Positions 63,887 to 64,000 of a stretch of DNA of 64,000 nucleotides are shown here, one piece after another. The number at the start of each line of letters is the position of its first letter. Position 1 is the first letter of the stretch. Position numbers and translations under genes: made by a program. Below the pieces are notes generated by a model that was not told where the DNA came from, searched no databases, and saw only the letters and a list, made by a program, of their open reading frames with translations. Origin of the DNA: Ancylobacter polymorphus (GTDB taxonomy: Bacteria; Pseudomonadota; Alphaproteobacteria; Rhizobiales; Xanthobacteraceae); contig NZ_JAUSUI010000011.1 of assembly GCF_030813495.1 (NCBI RefSeq), forward strand, positions 62,001-126,000, given 5' to 3'.

Positions 63887-64000
63887 CTGAGCGCGCTTGT
63901 CGGCGTCCTGCTGCTCGGCGGCTGTATGGTGGGCCCGAACTTCCAGGCGCCACCGGCACCGCCCGTCAGCGGCTACACGGTGGAACCGCGGCTCAAGCCG
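63887..64000 (+). CDS. RND-type outer-membrane factor lipoprotein, NodT/OprM-like (partial, start unclear)
   Basis: Only the 5' end is present. The readable frame gives a hydrophobic signal and lipobox LLLGGC followed by MVGPNFQAPPAPPVSGYTV, the usual start of mature NodT/OprM-type outer-membrane efflux lipoproteins. No ATG, GTG or TTG precedes it in this frame after the TGA at 63794; a CTG at 63887 is possible. An ATG at 63801 opens a basic stretch in another frame that ends at 63890, just where the lipoprotein frame becomes meaningful, so a frameshift is possible. It follows the NRPS by about 95 bases and may belong to an exporter for the product. Confidence 0.7.
   Translation, partial: MSALVGVLLLGGCMVGPNFQAPPAPPVSGYTVEPRLKP

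Overview
The window is GC-rich DNA (about 70 percent by eye) with tightly packed, often 4-base-overlapping genes. Family content suggests an alphaproteobacterium, probably Hyphomicrobiales: a tripartite tricarboxylate transporter, an ECF sigma/NrsF pair driving a bufferin operon, an ECF42/DGPF operon, and the CCCGGG-rich palindromic repeat common in that class. A Xanthobacteraceae-like source is a guess. No tRNA, rRNA, CRISPR array, integrase or insertion sequence was seen.

Bases 1-7.6 kb hold the end of a TctBA carboxylate transporter followed by an MmgE/PrpD protein, an SDR protein with a degenerate catalytic triad, a TauE-type exporter, a 14-helix MFS pump and an ArgE-like deacylase. Bases 7.7-11.2 kb hold a Rieske oxygenase divergent from a LysR regulator and an N-carbamoyl-amino-acid hydrolase. 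Bases 11.4-17.6 kb hold a polyphosphate glucokinase overlapping a GH15 glucoamylase, then a large trypsin-like autotransporter. Bases 17.7-24.6 kb hold a sugar regulon: a LacI repressor, two matching operator-like palindromes, an isomerase, a dehydrogenase and an ABC importer. Bases 24.7-28.9 kb are DNA repair and peroxide defence: AAG glycosylase, HPII-type catalase, isochorismatase-fold hydrolase and exonuclease III. Bases 29-33 kb hold an ECF42-type operon that also carries a BNR-repeat protein and a MoaD-like protein ending in Gly-Gly.

Bases 33-36.9 kb form a bufferin locus: an ECF sigma factor and its NrsF anti-sigma factor face bufA1-bufB-bufC-DoxX. The two sides have identical GTAACA-N16-CGAA promoter-like sequences, so one sigma factor plausibly drives its own operon and the peptide operon, as in copper-responsive loci of this type.

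Bases 36.9-64 kb, over 40 percent of the window, are a lipopeptide biosynthetic cluster that I read as the most novel part. A leftward operon encodes a type II thioesterase, an ABC exporter fused to a cyclic-nucleotide-binding domain, a FAAL-ACP loader and a 2981-residue KS-AT-ACP-aminotransferase-C-A-T-E megasynthase. A rightward set encodes a PhyH dioxygenase, an ABM-fold protein, a C-A-T NRPS and a C-A-T-(degenerate E)-C-T-TE NRPS. The start of an RND-type outer-membrane lipoprotein gene follows at the edge. The logic resembles iturin/mycosubtilin: a fatty acid is activated and extended once with malonate, the beta-ketone is transaminated, and the beta-amino acyl chain is joined to amino acids. 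By-eye specificity codes suggest Asp (made D by the E domain), an unassigned residue, then Val. The last module has no adenylation domain, and the second epimerization-like domain has lost its catalytic motif. No MbtH-like protein or phosphopantetheinyl transferase was found here.
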